From Dehalococcoidales bacterium (GTDB taxonomy: Bacteria > Chloroflexota > Dehalococcoidia > Dehalococcoidales > Fen-1064), in assembly GCA_016929875.1 (NCBI GenBank), contig JAFGHZ010000141.1, positions 1-8,484 on the forward strand: 8,484 bases of DNA. Reading direction: 5' to 3'. Positions 6,349 to 8,484 of the stretch are shown piece by piece; positions within the stretch are counted from its first letter, which is position 1; every line of letters begins with the position of its first letter. The position numbers and the translations under genes were made by a program. The notes under the pieces were generated by a model. The model searched no databases. It was not told the origin of the DNA and was given only the letters and a program-made list of their open reading frames with translations.

Positions 6349-7239
6349 CTAGCCGAACACTTTCTCCGGTTGCCACTGTTTTTTTTCAGAATCAAATCTT
6401 AATATCCCCAGCAAATTTCCATCCCGGGTATAAGCACGACGGTACCCATTTTCAGTTTCCGACGATACATCGACCTCGAACATTAGTGAAGACCCGTTAC
6501 GGACTAATTGAGCTTTCTCTTCATCGACAATTACTACCCCCATATTCGTAAGAACACTGTCCATCGGATAGAGCAGACTTTCCCAATAACCGCTCTCGCA
6601 AGCTTCTTCGAAATCTTCGACTGAAACCGCACTGTCGATACTGAAAACTCCGCACCTGAGTCTCACCAAGCTTTTTAAGACGGCCCCGCAGCCCAGTCCT
6701 TGTCCCAAATCATGAGCGAGAGAGCGGATATATGTCCCCTTCCCGCAGATCACCTCAATGGTCGCCACCGGCAGCCGCCAATCCTTCAATTCCAGCGATT
6801 GAATAACGGCAATCCGGCCTTTTCTCTCTACTTTTACTCCCGCTCTTGCCAGCTGATAGAGGGGCCTCCCTTTTTGCTTGACGGCGCTATACATGGGTGG
6901 TATCTGAGTTATAACACCCCGGAAAGAATCGAGCGCTGTTTTCAATCTCTCGAGGGTTACGCCCGAAGCATCGTTCCTGTGAGTTATTTCACCCTCGCTA
7001 TCGTAAGTATCGGTAACAATACCGAACTCTATTTCTGCGCGGTATGCTTTGGTAGTGCTCATCAGATATTCCACAAGACGGGTCGCCTGCCCCAGGCAAA
7101 CAGGTAGAACTCCCCTTGCCATAGGGTCGAGCGTACCAGCATGCCCGACATGCTTTTCGCCGGTCAGTCTTTTTACCATCGCCACTATACTGAAAGACGT
7201 CCTTCCTGCCGGCTTATCGATGTTTAATATCCCGTTCAT
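6349..7239 (-). CDS. truB: tRNA pseudouridine(55) synthase
   Basis: TruB isomerises U55 in the T-loop of tRNAs to pseudouridine and also acts as a tRNA folding chaperone. The 296-residue protein starts with the family's GILNIDKPAGRTS. It has the catalytic block GHAGTLDPMARGVLP (32-46), with the catalytic aspartate at residue 38. KAYRAEIEFG, IPPMYSAVKQKGRPLY and RSLAHDLGQGLGCGA follow in the usual order. A C-terminal part of roughly 60 residues (GVVIVDEEKAQLVRNG onward) is the PUA-like RNA-binding tail. The ATG is 24 bases after the rbfA stop, with no other start codon between and no evident ribosome site, so translation may rely on coupling. The ribF gene that often follows truB in other bacteria is absent here; ino1 follows instead. 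Confidence 0.96.
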   Translation of the reverse strand: MNGILNIDKPAGRTSFSIVAMVKRLTGEKHVGHAGTLDPMARGVLPVCLGQATRLVEYLMSTTKAYRAEIEFGIVTDTYDSEGEITHRNDASGVTLERLKTALDSFRGVITQIPPMYSAVKQKGRPLYQLARAGVKVERKGRIAVIQSLELKDWRLPVATIEVICGKGTYIRSLAHDLGQGLGCGAVLKSLVRLRCGVFSIDSAVSVEDFEEACESGYWESLLYPMDSVLTNMGVVIVDEEKAQLVRNGSSLMFEVDVSSETENGYRRAYTRDGNLLGILRFDSEKKQWQPEKVFG

Positions 7240-7263
7240 AGTAAATCTATGCCATGCGGCGAG

Positions 7264-7617
7264 TTAATGATTTTCTTCCGTAGAAATTTCATCGATTATT
7301 CTGAGTACGCGGTCCGCCTTTGCCATAGTATCGTCCAGCTTAAAAGTCAATTCCGGGATGCGTCGTGTTTTCAGACGCTCACCGAGCTCGTGCCGGATAA
7401 AACCCGAAGCGGACGATAATGCGGATAATGTTTCTTTCTTCTCGTCGTCATTACCCAGACGACTCACGAAAACCCTGGCATATCGCATATCGGAAGAGAC
7501 TTCCACAGCCGTAATAGAAACGAAACTGCCAAGTCTCGGGTCTTTGACTTGGCGCTGCACTAGGTCACTGATTTCCTGCCTCAGGAGGCTATTTAATCTC
7601 TCAACACGATATGTCAT
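7264..7617 (-). CDS. rbfA: 30S ribosome-binding factor A
   Basis: RbfA binds immature 30S subunits and helps late processing of 16S rRNA. At 117 residues it has the normal single KH-like domain. The N-terminal RVERLNSLLRQEISDLV helix is characteristic, followed by VKDPRLGSFVSITAVEVSSD (24-43), the strand YARVFVS (46-52) and the helix ALSSASGFIRHEL, whose Ala70-x-Gly72 is the kink of this KH variant. RRIPELTFKLDDT then gives the last conserved strand. It sits between infB and truB, the classic bacterial order, 12 bases after infB. The ribosome site is weak (GAG just before the ATG), consistent with coupling to infB translation. Confidence 0.96.
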   Translation of the reverse strand: MTYRVERLNSLLRQEISDLVQRQVKDPRLGSFVSITAVEVSSDMRYARVFVSRLGNDDEKKETLSALSSASGFIRHELGERLKTRRIPELTFKLDDTMAKADRVLRIIDEISTEENH

Positions 7618-7629
7618 CTCGATGTCTCG

Positions 7630-8484
7630 TCAGTCTGATTTCTCATTTCTGAAGAACTCCAGAATATCACCGACTTTGAAATCACCGAAGCCTTCTAACC
7701 CCACGCCGCACTCATAGCCGGTTGCTACTTCTCTGACATCGTCTTTAAACCGCCGTAGACTGCCGACAGTCGATTCTTGGATTTTTTTGCCATCCCGGAT
7801 CACCCGGACGGAACTACTCCTGGTTATTTTACCGTCAGTGACAGAAACACCGGCCACTTTTTCCTTCTTACCAGCTGAGAAGACCGCCTGTACCATGGCA
7901 TGTCCGTCGATGACTTCGATAAAAGTGGGCGTCAGCATACCTTTCAACGCCTTATTAACATCATCGACCATATTGTAGATAATATTGTAAAAGCGGAGGC
8001 TGGCCCCCTCACGCTCTGCTAAACTCTTAGCGCCGGGTTCGGCATTTGTATTGAAACCGATGATAACCGCTTTGGAAGCGATTGCCAGCATAATATCGCT
8101 TTCGTTCACGTTACCGGTACTGCTGTGAATAACCCTGACCTTAACCTCGTCTGACGAGAGCCTTTCTAACGAAGTCTTGATAGGCTCGATGCTTCCCTGG
8201 ACATCGGTTTTCAAAATGATACTTAATTCCTTGATTTTACCCGCACTAATCTGGTCATAGACATTACTGAGGCTTACGGTCTTTGCGGCGGCCGATTCCT
8301 TCTCCACCTCCGCGTGCCGTTTCTCTATCGATGTCTGTGCCGCCTTCTCATCAGCGACTACCGCCATTACCTCGCCTACCTGAGGGACATTACCCAGACC
8401 GAGGACAGCGACAGGCATCGAAGGCGGGGCTTTCTTGACCCGCTTTCCGGTATCGCTGAACATCGCTTTCACCCTGCCCCAATT
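7630..8484 (-). CDS. infB: Translation initiation factor IF-2, C-terminal part, cut by the right edge
   Basis: The frame is open from the window end (base 8484) to the TGA at 7632-7630, giving 284 residues, about the last third of IF-2. The G domain and N-terminus lie beyond the edge. The fragment begins in the end of domain II (GRVKAMFSDTGKRVKKAPPS and PVAVLGLGNVPQVGE). Domain III follows (KELSIILKTDVQGSIEPIK and VIHSSTGNVNESDIMLA), then a linker helix. Last is the fMet-tRNA-binding domain IV (VSVTDGKITRSSSVRVIRDG, SLRRFKDDVREV, GYECGVGLEGF and KVGDILEFF). IF-2 brings initiator tRNA to the 30S subunit and promotes subunit joining. It heads the rbfA and truB pair in this window and is probably transcribed together with them. 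Confidence 0.97.
   Translation of the reverse strand, partial: NWGRVKAMFSDTGKRVKKAPPSMPVAVLGLGNVPQVGEVMAVVADEKAAQTSIEKRHAEVEKESAAAKTVSLSNVYDQISAGKIKELSIILKTDVQGSIEPIKTSLERLSSDEVKVRVIHSSTGNVNESDIMLAIASKAVIIGFNTNAEPGAKSLAEREGASLRFYNIIYNMVDDVNKALKGMLTPTFIEVIDGHAMVQAVFSAGKKEKVAGVSVTDGKITRSSSVRVIRDGKKIQESTVGSLRRFKDDVREVATGYECGVGLEGFGDFKVGDILEFFRNEKSD

Noticed and set aside
6700..7107. 135-codon plus-strand frame inside truB
   Set aside because: It is antisense to conserved truB, including its catalytic block region, and has no ribosome site or domain.
7358..7717. 119-codon plus-strand frame across rbfA and the infB end
   Set aside because: It is antisense to two universally conserved genes, and its Ser/Arg-rich composition is typical of shadow frames.

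Overview
The window carries bacterial, mostly housekeeping genes that are tightly packed on both strands with no gene-free stretch above 90 bases. The gene content and order suggest Chloroflexota, most likely class Dehalococcoidia. On the minus strand, an infB-rbfA-truB translation operon is followed by a myo-inositol-phosphate synthase / PimA-like glycosyltransferase / CDP-alcohol phosphatidyltransferase set and purA. On the plus strand are an HD-domain phosphohydrolase, a divergent Fe/Mn superoxide dismutase and a small Rieske protein. The taxonomic assignment is inferred from protein character and remembered gene order, not from a database search.

Plus strand, 1-2060: five genes run rightward. 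They are the C-terminal part of an HD-domain phosphohydrolase (cut by the left edge), an 81-residue protein of unknown function, a superoxide dismutase, a stand-alone Rieske [2Fe-2S] protein, and a CoA-binding (Rossmann) domain protein. The last four are spaced 30, 24 and -1 bases apart and probably share a transcript. The SOD and Rieske protein give the group a redox or oxygen-defence flavour.

Minus strand, 2070-6260: reading leftward, myo-inositol-1-phosphate synthase (ino1), a GT-B glycosyltransferase resembling phosphatidylinositol mannosyltransferase PimA, a CDP-alcohol phosphatidyltransferase resembling phosphatidylinositol-phosphate synthase, and adenylosuccinate synthetase (purA). The first three form a plausible pathway: glucose-6-phosphate to inositol-1-phosphate, then to phosphatidylinositol phosphate on the membrane, then to a glycosylated inositol lipid. 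purA is a passenger, 15 bases downstream. A good -35/extended -10 promoter and a perfect 8-bp stem-loop lie just upstream of ino1, where they would start this operon separately from truB.

Minus strand, 6349-8484: the end of a translation operon, with the C-terminal part of infB (IF-2, cut by the right edge), rbfA (30S maturation) and truB (tRNA psi55 synthase), separated by 12 and 24 bases. The two strands converge at 2060/2070 with only nine bases between stop codons.

No mobile elements, CRISPR arrays, tRNA or rRNA genes are visible. I see no convincing new system. The items most worth a second look are the inositol-lipid cassette, the promoter plus 5'-terminal hairpin in front of it, and the uncharacterised 81-residue protein.
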